This document shows positions 10,301 through 21,455 of a DNA stretch of 64,000 nt, piece by piece. The notes below the pieces were generated by a model. That model saw only the letters and a program-made list of their open reading frames with translations, did no database searches and was not told the origin of the DNA. Made by a program: the position numbers and the translations under genes. The number at the start of each line of letters is the position of its first letter. Positions within the stretch are counted from its first letter, which is position 1. This DNA is from Onchidella celtica (lineage: Eukaryota; Mollusca; Gastropoda; Systellommatophora; Onchidiidae): NCBI GenBank assembly GCA_963931925.1, contig OZ007569.1, positions 73,584,118-73,648,117 of the forward strand. The letters are read 5' to 3'.

Positions 10301-13300
10301 TCATGACTTATGGCTTCTCATGTGACTGATAAGTCCTATTTTTGCCCTGCAGACCCTTCCGCATAAATGACAAGAGTGCTCCGTTGGTTCAGTACCACTG
10401 GGCCTTTTCTTGCGCCGTTCTCTTTTTTTGATAGCCTGCTGGACTCTGTCAGCTTCCCATGCTTTGCTGCCTCGGGTAAGGGCCGCCCTCCAATTTGCAC
10501 GATCAAGCGAGAGCTTTTCCCACTCACTCACATCAATGGCAAAGGCCTTCAGTGATTACTTGAGAGTGTCTTTGTAACGTCTCTTTGGGGCCCCAACATT
10601 CCTCATTCCATTGGAGAGCTCAGAGAAGAAGATTTGCTTAGGGAGTCTGGAGTCGGGCATTCTGACAACATGTCCTGCCCAACGTAGCTGAATTTTTTTC
10701 AGGTGGCAGAAGATGCTCAATTCCTTGGCACGATTGAGGACCTCAGTGTCTGGAATTTTATCCTGCCATTTGATCCTTAGGATCTTTCTAAGGCAGGCCA
10801 GATGAAAGTGATTTAGCTTTCTGGCATGCGATTGGTACACTGTCCAGGTTTCAGCCCCATAGAGTAGGGTGGGAAGGACCACAGCATTGTACACTTTCAG
10901 CTTAGTGTCTGTGCGAATGCCGGCGACATCCCATACTCTCTTTCGAAGCCTGCCAAATGCAGAGCTGGCTTTGCTGATTCTTGAGAGAATTTCAGTATCA
11001 ACACGAGCCGCGGAAGACAGTGTACTGCCAAGATAGGTGAAGTTCTCCGACACCTTCAGAAGACTGTCATGGACTTTGATATTTGGGGTCACAGGATACT
11101 TGTCGTCTGGAGTAGGCTGATGGAGCACTTCCGTCTTCTTTGTGCTTATTGTGAGGCCAAAGTTGTCACAGGCACTAGAGAACTTATCAACACAGTTTTG
11201 CATGCTATCCTCATCGTGTGCCAGAAGTGCACAATCATCAGCAAATAGTAGGTCACAGACTTGAGTACTTTTGGTTTTGGTTTTTGCCTGAAGTCTCCTG
11301 AGGTTGAATAGACTGCCATCAGTTCGGTACTTGATGCTTACCCCTTGAGGAGGAGAGCTAAAGGCTTCTTGTAGCATTGCAGAGAACATGATGCTGAACA
11401 GAGTTGGGGCTAAGACACAACCCTGTTTTACCCCATTTGTGACAGCAAAGGGCTCTGAAACACTGCCGTTGCTTTTGACTGCAGCTTGCATGCCATCATG
11501 AAACTGGCGCACTATTGTGATGAATTCGGGTGGACACCCAAACTTCGCCAAGATTTTCCAGAGGCCTTCACGACACACTGTGTCAAATGCTTTTGTGAGG
11601 TCAACAAATGTGATATACAGCGCTTTATTTTGTTCCATGCATTTTTCCTGAATCTGTCTGGCAGCAAAAATCATATCCGCCGTTCCCCTCTCTTTACGAA
11701 AGCCACATTGGCTCTCGGGAAGCAAGTCATTTGACGAGAGGTGATCAAGAAGGCGATTCAGAAGCATTCTTGCCAATATTTTGCCAGCAATTGAAAGTAG
11801 AGAGATTCCCCGATGGTTGTCACAGACTTGGCTGTCCCCTTTGTTTTTGTACAGATGGATGATTGAAGCATCTTTGAAGTCCTGTGGCAGCTTCCTTGCT
11901 TTCAACATATGATTGAACAACTCGGTCAACCTTTCAATAAGCTTTTCTCCACCGAAGGCATACACCTCAGCAGGAATTGAATCCACGCCTGGTGATTTGT
12001 TAAAGGACATCTGATTTGTGGCAGTTCGGGTCTCATTTGCTGTGAATGGCTTGGCAAGAGCTGCATTAATAGGAGTCTGAGGGAGGCGGTCAATGGACTC
12101 AGTATTTATATTTGATGGCCGATTTAGCACACCTCCGAAATGTTCTGCCCAACGCTGAATTATGGCATTCAATTCAACAATGCGTGTTGAACCATCTGAC
12201 GCAAGAAGTGGCGCAGTGCCAGAGCGGGATGGTCCAAACACAGCTCGGAGGCTCTCAAAGAACTTTCTAGTGTTGTTTGTGTCGGCATATTTCTGAGTTT
12301 CTCTTACTCGCTCTTCAAGCCAGTCATTTTTCATTCTCCCCAGCTTCTTCTGGAGTACACCCTTACATGCACGCAGTGCATCAGCTTTTGCTGTGGAAGA
12401 GGGGTCACTGCAGTGAGCTTGGATGAGACTATTTTTTTCTTTGATGAGCACTTTGATTTCATTATCATTATCATTGAACCAGTCCTGGTGCTTGCGGACA
12501 GGAAAACCAACTGTGCTGCTGGCGCAAGAGTGTACAGTCGTATTTAGGTCAGTCCAGCTCTGTTCAATGTTCTCAGGGTCAAAAGTCACGCAATCCAATT
12601 TTGAGGAGAGTTCTGATGAGAGCTCGCTCTGTTTCTCAGCTGAGCAGAGTTTTGAAACATTTAGGCGTTTAGGTGGCGCTTTCCCTTGAGGGCGTCTATT
12701 GCGCCTCAATGTTAGTCTGAGCTTGCAAACAATGAGTCTGTGGTCAGTTCCACACTCGGCACCACACATCGCCTTTGTTACAAGGACATCCTTTCTGTCA
12801 GTCTTCCTCACAATGACATAGTCTATGAGATGCCAATGCTTTGAGCGGGGATGCATCCATGACGTTCTGTTTCTCACGGGGAGACTAAAATTTGTGTTGG
12901 TAATGAACAGGCCAAATTCAGCGCACAAAGTAAGTAAGCGCAACCCATTGTTATTGCATGAACCAACTCCATGAGGGCCCAAAACATTTGGCCACGCTGA
13001 GATTTCGGAGCCAACCCTAGCATTGAAGTCCCCCAAGAGAATCAGCTTATCAGCTGCCGGGACAGAGCATATGACAGATTCTAGATCAGAATAGAACTTG
13101 TCTTTGGCTTCATCTGGGTTTGTCATGGTGGGCACATATGCGCTAATGAGGGTGGCTGACTGGCTTTTCCCAACTGGGATCCTGAGTGTCATTAGCCTGT
13201 CATTTATTTCAATTGGCATGGACTGCAAGTTTCTGACAAGGTCATTTTTAATTGCAAACCCAACACCATGCTGTCTCGGTTCGACTGCACCCTTGCCTTT

Positions 13301-13528
13301 CCAGAAGAAGGTGTATCCACCACTGAGCTCTTTGAGTTGGCCACTATCAGGGAGTCTGGTCTCACTGAGTGCCACTATGTCCAGGTTGTACCTGCTGAGC
13401 TCAATGGCAATAAGTGCAGTGCGTCTTTCCGGGTTGTTTGAGTTGTCCTGTAGTGTGCGTATATTCCAGGCTCCTAGCCTGAGTAAGCTGAATTTCTTTT
13501 TGTTTCGACCGCAAAAAGGGATCCCCAC
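10301..13528 (-). CDS. Retrotransposon ORF2: APE endonuclease, reverse transcriptase, C2H2 finger (one in-frame stop)
   Basis: A 990-residue open frame runs from 13528 to a TAA at 10558-10556, then continues in the same frame for 84 more residues to TGA at 10301. The endonuclease occupies residues about 15-270, with N22 and E56 (SETRL), Y131, GDFNARVG (D167, N169), D236 and the TDHRL motif (D262, H263) all in place. The reverse transcriptase spans about 540-830, with FADD at 762-765. The 84-residue tail holds a basic stretch and one C2H2 finger (CHLCGR, with H and H in SHMRSH). Copy A carries the same tail. The role is target nicking and reverse transcription of the element RNA. The TAA in mid-protein would remove the finger and is the only lesion I see, so the copy is nearly intact. 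Confidence 0.93.
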
Positions 13529-13545
13529 TGGTCGCGGTATACCAG

Positions 13546-14145
13546 TCAGGGTGATGTGAAGTGGGCTTTCTTTAGGGCACCTTTTCTAGCCCCTTCCTCA
13601 GTTGAGGTGAGCAGTGCTATCCTTAAATAAGGCTGCTCAGCTACTGTGGGTGCTGCCTCCCCACGCCTCCACTTCAATCGACGAATAAGCGACCATAGCC
13701 CACAGCCACCAACGTGTAGGTCTGTGCTAACAGCTTCCAGTCTATCCAAACCTGCTGCCACCGCACTCGCCCATCGCCGTTGGAATTTTGAGAGGAAAGA
13801 AGACGAGACAAAGATGAAAGAAGACGAGGTGAGTGTTAAGACTGGCGCAAAGAATTTGTTTTTAGTGAGAAAGAACTGCGCAAACATCAGACTCACTCTC
13901 TCGCCTGGACACAACTTATCCAAGTGGCAAGACAGGGTCAAGACGACTGGAAATGTATCCAGGTGCAGGAGGATGCCAGAGGGAAAGTCATATTGCCTGA
14001 CCGGCTGCCTGTAGGCTACTCCACAGCCTCGCAGTCCCAACTGTCTAGGGTGAAAGACCCAAACCAAAGAACACCAATACTGGTGGATGCTCTGTGTCAC
14101 GATATCCAGACCAGAGTGACGGTATATTGCCATCTGCCCTCTCAA
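13546..14145 (-). other. Open frame in the 5' region of the full-length retrotransposon (199 aa, unrecognised)
   Basis: A 199-codon frame that ends 17 bp before the ORF2 start, in a different frame. It shows no zinc knuckle, coiled coil or RRM motif of the usual ORF1 proteins, and its composition (Ser/Leu/Phe-rich, then Arg-rich) does not look clearly selected. It may be a real ORF1 feeding ORF2 by reinitiation, or a chance frame in a 5' UTR. I lean to the latter. Confidence 0.3.
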
Positions 14146-14466
14146 TCAACCACTGGCCTGCTGCCGCCAGCTTCGAAGCTGCGTCCGGGAAGTTTGCTCA
14201 ATTCTTCGTCTGTGATTTAGGCAAACAAGCCTATGACCACACCGCTACCGGGGGCCAATATGAAGGACTCAAGTACTGAGGGTCACATTGTGCCCTAGCA
14301 TGTGGCCGTTGGGTTAGATGAAACCTCCTCCGCCCTGGCCGTTTGCACCGACAGGTGCACGCCCACTGATACCATGCTAGCGTACCAGTTCATGAAACAG
14401 GTTGTACTGGATTACATGTTACCAGTAGCAGATTTTTCTGACCTGACAAACTGGAATACGTGTAAT

Positions 14467-15299
14467 GAAGAGTTAACCCCCATTTGATTCTGAAATGCAA
14501 CATGATGCCACCCATAAAGTGTGTACACTTTGAAGTGGGTTGTGTGTTTGTCCGCCAGGACATGAAAGACATACATTAGGCATTTATAAGGGAGATGGGG
14601 TGGGCCGGGTCTTTGAACTGTACGCGCGTACGCTTTTCAGTCACGCCTTTCATAGAAATGAAATAAGTAATTTCTCATTGCTTTTTTAAAGACGAAATAT
14701 GAAGATTTGTAACCCCCCCCCCTTCCCCAAACAAACAAACATAAAAAAATAACAAAAATACATGTATCGACATACATGTAATAATAATTTAATGTATTAA
14801 TGAAGCACTCAAGTAGTCTTGCAAAATGGCACTAGAACTTCAATGATTCACCATGGACAGCATCATTTTTAAACGTCGTGCGCTACTCTGATACAAGGAA
14901 GGGGAAAAGACGACATTTAACATGGAAGGGGGGGGGGGAGGGGCGTAAACTGCCAAAATCGAGCATAACGGGTGGGTGCGTCAGTTCGCATGTCTATGAA
15001 AGCCAAGGTTGGCTAAGTGAATAAATAAAATTAATTGTGGCTTCCCGTGACCAAAAACTATTGTGGCAAATGGCAACCCCTGGAGCGGAAGCGGCAGTGA
15101 AGGTAGGCCTGCCTGTTCAAGAGGTCTACTGCTGTATTTAAAGGCTAACATGTGAGACTCCTCTTTATTATTTAAACAAGATAGGCTGGACAAGACCTAC
15201 ATCGTGTCGGGGAATATTAATTTTAATTTAATACAATAGAGAGAAAAATGGACAGTTCAGAAACAGAAAGGAGTCGAGATCTAGATAGAATCTAGACTA
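14467..15299. other. Intergenic, nothing recognised
   Basis: AT-rich spacer between two retrotransposons, with a short C-run near 14707 and a G-run near 14928. AGATCT-type repeats begin at about 15277. Confidence 0.5.
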
Positions 15300-17520
15300 G
15301 ATCTAGATCTTCTTCTTCTTTTATAGTTGGTTCGTCTATAAGACGATTCCCCAACTGCACTATAGTATATGCGACTCAACGTCGCTCCTCTGAGGCTAAA
15401 AGCAGGGTAAAACCTTACGTAGATGTTAAGACCATTAAAAAATATATTAGTTGTATAAAGTCTTTTGTATAGATCTAGATTATATAACTCTGGTATAAAT
15501 ATCTCTTGGTTTCCAGATTGTGCACAGAAATACAACCCGCACTTTAGTTACAATGGTAGCTGCAACGGATAATAATGTTCTTAAATTCATTGTCGAAAGT
15601 CGTTGCAGACGATAGTGTTTGGACTTCTGCCGGGAGGTTGTTCCACATCCTGATGACATTAGGGTAAAAAGAATAAAGATGGCTGTTAACCCGTGAGCTT
15701 GGGATGTTATATTTTATATTATTCCTTCTGTTGCCTCTGGTATTAATGGTGAGGTGGTTCAGTGGGAAATGGATATTTCCTTCCCTGCCTTTATAAAATA
15801 TTTTTACTTTGTTTTTTGCTCTCCTCTCTTCTAATGGTGTCCACTCGAGGTCTCTCATCATTTTATTTACACTACTACTTCTAGTATAGTCATTTGTCAC
15901 AAAGCGGGCAGCTCTCCTCTGGATCCTTTCCAGTTGGTCTATGTTTATTCGACAGTGGGGGTCCCAGACACTGCAGCCGTACTCTAGGGAGGGCCTCACA
16001 AAGGTGTTATAGCATTTTTCTTTTACTTTCCTATCGCAGTTAGAGATGTTCCTTTTTAGAAATGCTAGTATACCGTTTGCTTTGTTACATGTGTTATTAA
16101 TGTGTTGGTTCCATGTAAGTTTTCTGTCCAATGTAACTCCCAAATATTTAGCCTCATGTGTTTCGCTCAATTTTTCGTCGTGTATAAAGTAGTCTGAGGT
16201 GATGTTGTGTTTTTTATTTGAAATTCTCAGGACTTGGCATTTATTGGGGTGGAATTCCATACGCCAGTCCCTCTCCCATTTTTGTAGACTGTCTAGATCT
16301 AGATCTTTCTGTAAAATTTCCGTATCTTCTTTTGAGTTTATTGTTCTATAGAGGAGGCTATCATCAGCAAACAGTCGTAAGTTAGTACCTGGAGAGATCT
16401 TACTTGGCATATCGTTAATATAAACTAGGAATAGTAAGGGGCCCATTACAGTACCCTGGGGTACTCCCGAGAGAACAGCTGCAGGATTGGATGACTTTCC
16501 ATCGACGACGACTATCTGTGTTCTATTTTCTAAGAAAGACTTAATCCACTTCAAAGTACTGTTTCTAACTCCATAATGGTTTAGTTTAGTCAAGAGACTA
16601 GCATGGTGCACTTTATCGAAGGCTTTACTGAAATCTAATAAGATGGTATCAGTCTGCCTGTTGTTATTCAAGTTATTAACAAAATCATTGCAAGTTGTGA
16701 CCAGCTGGGACTCACACGACCTGTGTTTTCTAAAACCATGCTGTACATGTGTTAAAACTGAGTGTTTCTCGAGATGCTTCATGATGCTGGTATGCAAGAT
16801 ATGCTCTAAAAGTTTACAAGATATTGATGTCAGGGAGACTGGTCTATAATTTTCAGGACTAGCTCTATTTCCTTTCTAAAAAATGGGTACTACATTTGCT
16901 TTTTTCCAGTCTTCCGGTATTTTTCCTTGTTCAATTGAAGCTCTAATAACAAAGTGTAAACAGGGGCAATTTCCTTGGCACAGAGTTTCAGTAATTTGGC
17001 GGGAATTCCATCAGGCCCTGTAGCTTTATTTTCGTTAAGGTTTTCCAAAAGTTTCAGTACTCCATTTTCTGTGACAGATATTTCATCCATATCCGGCAGT
17101 TTGGCATCACTCAGCTCTCCCGAGAAGACTCCCCCTGGGTCGGAAAAGACCTTTCAAAATTGAGTATTTAAGATATTGGCTCTTTTTTGGGCATCTTGCT
17201 GTGGGTGCCCTCTCTCATCGTTCAGTGCGGCTACTCCTAAGTTTTCTTTATTTTTACTTTTCACATATCTCCAAAGTTTTTTACTGTTATCAGATGAATC
17301 ACTTATCATCTCATGGATATAATTATTATGAGCTTTCCGGCATTCTTTCTGTGTCAATCTTTTAATTTCTAGATATTTGTTTTTCACTCATTCGGAGTTG
17401 CACTGTTTCATTTTTTTGAACCATTTATATTTTTTCCGAACTAATCTTTTCGTTAGAGTATTTATCCAGGGTTGGTGAATTTTTGTGGATGACATTTTTG
17501 TTGGGACATTTTCCATGATC
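15300..17520 (-). mobile_element. 5'-truncated non-LTR retrotransposon, second family
   Basis: On the minus strand this contains the reverse transcriptase half of a jockey/CR1-like element and a 3' UTR ending in an AGAAGAAGAAG tail at about 15308-15322. The last 180 bp of the 3' end recur on the plus strand at 29347-29533. No endonuclease is visible, so the copy is 5'-truncated near 17520. AGATCT-rich DNA lies at both ends (15277-15310 and 17537-17632), which suggests insertion into such a tract. Confidence 0.88.
15544..17520 (-). pseudogene. Broken reverse transcriptase of the second non-LTR family
   Basis: The main open frame is 15544-16797 (417 codons). It carries the HGFRKHRSCE segment, LLDFSKAFDKV, SGVPQGTVMGP and the catalytic LRLFADDSLLY motif, and ends with the WNNLPAEV-type C-terminus typical of jockey/CR1-like proteins. 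Upstream, in broken frames, are 16890-17090 (containing NKATGPDGIPAKLLK) and 17154-17387 (KNKYLEIKRLTQKECRKAHN), so the gene has at least two frameshifts or stops. The endonuclease domain is missing. The copy cannot make a complete protein. Confidence 0.88.
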
Positions 17521-17536
17521 ATGTTCAAATTTAACT

Positions 17537-17632
17537 TGATACAGATCTAATCTAGATCTAGATAGATCTATATCTAGATCTAGACTCTAGATCTAGATAT
17601 TCTAGATTTTAGATCTAGACTAGATTCTGTAT
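17537..17632. repeat. AGATCT / TCTAGA palindromic repeat tract
   Basis: About 95 bp built almost wholly from overlapping TAGATC and TCTAGA units, self-complementary over its length. Shorter tracts occur at about 15277-15310, 16286-16303 (inside the RT frame), 19199-19214 and 30056-30113. Confidence 0.9.
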
Positions 17633-17765
17633 CCAAGTTTCATACATTTTTGAAGCTCGGGAAGCGAAAAATTTTAAGTCCAGGCTCCATGTGCAATACT
17701 TGTACTTGTTATGATGTTGGGTCTCAGATTACTGGAATAGACAACTGTGAATGGGAGTAGATCTA

Positions 17766-18188
17766 TATCCGTTTGATCCCCATACCTAAAATTACGTCAC
17801 AACATCGAATGTATAATCGATTAGTATAGATAGATTCTTTAGTCAATTTTGACAACTTTGTAACTCTGATTAATAGTGTACGGCTACTGAAAAAGAAACA
17901 AGACAAGTTCAAAAATTGGATGCGACAACTTAATCCATCCCTAGTCCGCCATCTTGTTTGTAGAGGCTGTATAGGGAGGACTTCCGAATGCGTTCCCTAG
18001 CTCGACAAGTGCATAGGCATCAATTGTCAGATTGATGTGTAACGACGTGAGGGTCTAGTCAGTTTGTATCATCGAGGCCGTAGGCCGCTGTTCGTCTGGG
18101 CAGTAGTCAGATTGACATATCAGGGAAAGCCGCCGGGGTAGCTATGTATTGTTTTTGTTCTTCTTGGGGTATGGGGATCAAACGGATA
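17766..18188. mobile_element. Candidate small TIR element with TA target site
   Basis: Bases 17766-17786 and 18168-18188 are perfect 21-bp inverted repeats (they contain CCGTTTGATCCCCATACC). TA dinucleotides stand at both outer ends, as in Tc1/mariner insertions. The 380-bp interior has no transposase. The boundaries are inferred from the inverted repeat only, and no second copy was seen in the window. Confidence 0.55.
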
Positions 18189-18636
18189 CTTGCCTGTGAA
18201 TAACATTACTTTAGCTACGCCGCCCGCCGGTAGGCTACTTTAATTAAATTAAGTGTTGTCAGGGGATTCCACTTAAAGTCAAAGTACAATGGAGTCTGCT
18301 AAATTTTTAACCCTTAGGCTGTGCCGGGTGTACGGTTTCGAGTTTCTAAATTTTTATGGCTATGGGTGCACAAACACGGATGAGTCAAGCTGACCGTGCA
18401 GCGCGGAAACAGTGTTTTCACGTTCCAGGTCACTGACCTCTTTGAAACAGGTCTAATTACCATCTTGTTCCTCACCATATCTCCTCGAAATCAAAGGCAT
18501 TATGACAAGAACATGTTAATCAGTGAACCCTTTGTTGGAATCACAAAGATTAAGATGTGAACTGTTGCTCAACAAATTTGCAACAGTATCTCATTTTCCC
18601 CCAAGCTGACCAGCATCTGGAGTTGTCTCTATATAT

Positions 18637-20258
18637 CTGGCTCCGCGGAAAATTGCATTTTGAAATTTTAAAAAATGCATTCTGAATGGCAAAAATTGCA
18701 TGCAAAAAACAGTAAAAATTGCACAAAAAATTGCGTTCGTGAATGAATAAAAATACATATTTTATTAAGTATATAGCGCCCACTCCTCACTGCGTGGGCC
18801 CTATGTTCTTTACAAAACAATAAGCCACCATCAACCACTCCCTTCTGCACAAATTCCCTAATAGCAGGGTGGTCAGCCTTGGATAATTAGGATGTTAGCA
18901 GCAGCAAACATAGCTCCTAACAAAGTTCAATCCTCTGTGGAAGAAAAAAAAAAAAAGAGTAGATTATCCTTAATACTAATAATACAGAAAGTGAAAAAGA
19001 AGATTATTTAAACTTTTACTCTATCACATTCTAACACTTATTATAAAAAGCATTATTAAGTTATCAAGCCCCGCAGCTTTTGATAAAATTTTCATCCGAT
19101 CATTCCAAGATTAGAACAAAAGAAATACATTGCATGCATTATTGCATGTGCTGATGCAGATTAAGCCTATACTATAAGTTAAAACTGTGGTGATATAAAC
19201 TAGATCTAGATCTACCTTTACTTATTCTGGTGACAAGAGTAAGTCAGTTATCTGGGTGGATATATAATCTGAAATTCACACAGAATTCACCTGAATTAGA
19301 ATATTAATTATTATGGGCGATGTGAAGTCACCCAAGCTCAATTTGAAGAAAATGAATGTTTTTTTTTTCCCTACAAATTCAGTGGAGTGAGGTAAAGAGA
19401 CTAGATGATCTATGTCTGTAGTTTACTACTGTTGTAGTCTAGTAGTTCTCTTGATAATAGGCCTTTAAAAATCTAGACCAGATTATAAGTTTTAAAAGTT
19501 ACTCACTTTAGTAATGCATTCGGGGTGCATTATTTAGATCTAATGACCTAGGCCTACACTAGGTATCCCCCTCTCCACCCCAAATTAGCTTAGTAACGTA
19601 ACTGTCGCATTTTCCCACTTTTTTCACCTTGTGAGGAAACTGTGCATGCTGGAAACTGGCTCAGCACGCGCTGTAGCTTTTCTCACTGGAGCTCTGCATT
19701 TTTCTTTTCTTGTGTTTCTCTGTAGTCATGTGGTGATCCACCGATGACTTCCTTGTGTGACCGAGCACAGTACATGTATTGCATGCCCCGACAGAACAGT
19801 CTATTGCATGAAACATGTCTCGGTCGAAAATTGAGACTGTCGAGAGCTTGCGCTGGTTAGTTTTGGTCGAGGCACTTGGTTTTCGAAGGAATTCATCCAT
19901 CGAGTATGATTAGGCTGTAGAGTAGGCCTAAATCTTGATTTCTTGCTGCCGAACGAATGGGCGTGGACCACGAGACGAGCAGTGTAAACTTTGCATGTGC
20001 TTGAACGCCCAGATTAGTGTGCTACTTCCGTGCATAACATGCGCGCATGGAGGGGCCTCAGCTTTCGGCTTACCTGCGTTCTTTTTGTAATTCGCGAAAA
20101 TAAGAAATAATTTTCGTTGTTTTCATTATCTTGGACCTTTTTTGTAAACAAAATGCAAATAATTGCGGAAATCGTAAAAATTGCGGCCGCGTTGCGGTAA
20201 ATGATCAAAATCGTGGCCACAATGCGGCCGCACCGGACACAATTTTCCGTGGGGCCAG
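18637..20258 (-). mobile_element. hAT-like DNA transposon, internally deleted, with 8-bp duplication
   Basis: The ends are imperfect inverted repeats: CTGGCTCCGCGGAAAATTG on the left and its counterpart with two differences on the right. They are flanked by CTATATAT (18629-18636) and ATATATAT (20259-20266). These fit an 8-bp target with T at position 2 and A at position 7, as hAT elements prefer. Removing the element rejoins dispersed repeat R2, which confirms the borders. AAAATTGC is repeated near both ends. The only protein remnant is a BED-like finger on the minus strand at 19661-19900. Confidence 0.85.
19661..19900 (-). pseudogene. BED-type zinc finger remnant of a CGGBP1-like hAT transposase
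   Basis: A 79-codon open frame with the layout of the CGGBP1/hAT BED finger: an upstream hydrophobic pair (DMFHAIDC), then CNTC, a HTRKSSVDHH segment and EKHKKRK with the paired histidines. In this family the finger binds DNA at the transposon ends. The frame stops soon after the finger and no catalytic domain follows inside the element, so it is a relic. The match rests on motif layout read by eye. Confidence 0.65.
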
Positions 20259-20690
20259 ATATATATCTAAGAACCAGTCAGAAACAAGTTCTGAAATGAC
20301 CTTTGCTGCAAATGCCCACATTGGTTCATTAGTATGTGCCAATATGAATGAAACCATTTGTTTAGGGCTTTAGGAGCGTTGCTAGTTATCATACTTCGTT
20401 CTCATGAAAATTACAGCTGCCAGTTCGGTATCAGAAGTCAGATAATTATAATTGGTTAGAGACTTACAGGCAAAAGTTTCACCGGTTAATTCATTATCAA
20501 GTATGCAAAGACATAGCATCGAATGTTTTCATACCAGTTAAATACAAACCAAACCACGTGGCCAGTGGTAGTGTGGTCATCACATATCAGCAAGACTTAG
20601 TGTCCGTGCAACCCGGATAAGATTCCCCGTGAATAAGGTCACTGACCGGTTAGCTGGCTTGACCAATAGCGTGTGGCTTAAGAAGTTTAT

Positions 20691-21455
20691 GGTCAGAACA
20701 CAAGTACTAGATCTACTTCATTTTACATTTGTTGGCTGATGTCAATCTGCCGCTAGGAGTGACCATCAGGCTATGCAGCTGAAGGAAGAGCCCTACCAGC
20801 TGCATGTTACTATTACACAGTTTTACCTCATCCTTTCTGCAGCCACAAAGAATTGTTGATGGGACTATGTTTGTGGATACTAGTTTTCAGCAATAGGGGA
20901 AATCCACGATCAGTAATTTTTTGTAAGACTAAATAGGCGATTTCTTATAATTCATAATGCATGGTTTGCTAGTATAGTACATGTAGTAACCTTTTGCACT
21001 GGACTATTGGTAATTTGGAGAATTGAATTCGATTAATACCTATAGGCATATTTTTGTTGATGATTGATATGGTGACTTGCTGTGCTGCTGGTTTTCATTT
21101 CATGTCAATCTGACAGCCACTGCTAGTAAATTACCAACAGATTTCAGAGACTCATAATATGAAATCTGTTGAATCATATTAATTATGAAATTTGAATTAT
21201 TTGTAGATTGAACTGAATGTCAGTGGCAGTGAAAGTTTGTTATTGTCATAATTTGTGGTAGTCTCCTTATGCATGCTGTGGAAATCTACTGTTTGTAGTC
21301 ACTATAACAATAGAATTCTCTGCACTTTACTTCATCAATGATAGTTTTCTTTTTCATGTCTTTTTTTTCAGACTGCAGTTAGAAAGTTCAGAGCATTCGT
21401 ATCTGATTCATCAGTAATTGGGATCCTTCAGATCATCCGTAGTCTCAACAGAACC
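20691..21455 (+). other. Upstream region and 5' UTR exon of zinc finger gene B
   Basis: AT-rich, without coding signal. A strong acceptor (a run of T then CAG) ends at 21371, so a 5' UTR segment of 84 bp (21372-21455) probably precedes the start codon. The first UTR exon and promoter are not identified. Confidence 0.5.

Larger units (their letters stand above)
10144..14466 (-). mobile_element. Full-length APE-type non-LTR retrotransposon (copy B) with 15-bp target duplication
   Basis: The element proper is 10159-14451 (4293 bp) on the minus strand. It is bracketed by perfect copies of TGGAATACGTGTAAT at 10144-10158 and 14452-14466. The 3' end is an ATT repeat tail on the left side. In order on the minus strand come a roughly 0.9 kb 5' region, ORF2 with endonuclease and reverse transcriptase, a C-terminal C2H2 finger and a short 3' UTR. 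The exact duplication and near identity to copy A indicate a young insertion. The endonuclease resembles the protein often labelled craniofacial development protein 2-like in databases. I do not assign a clade beyond the APE-bearing non-LTR group. Confidence 0.95.
18308..20690 (+). repeat. Dispersed repeat family R2, copy 1, split by an insertion
   Basis: The two parts, 18308-18636 and 20267-20690, together align with the reverse complement of 30487-31310. Landmarks include AAATCAAAGGCATT, GGAATCACAAAGA and ACTGTTGCTCAACAAATTTG. The gap between them is exactly the hAT-like element at 18637-20258. One frame is partly kept between copies (a KNQSET segment, then GSLV), so the repeat may descend from a coding element. 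I cannot name it. Confidence 0.8.

Noticed and set aside
13098..13559. 153-codon plus-strand frame
   Set aside because: Antisense shadow of the retrotransposon endonuclease.
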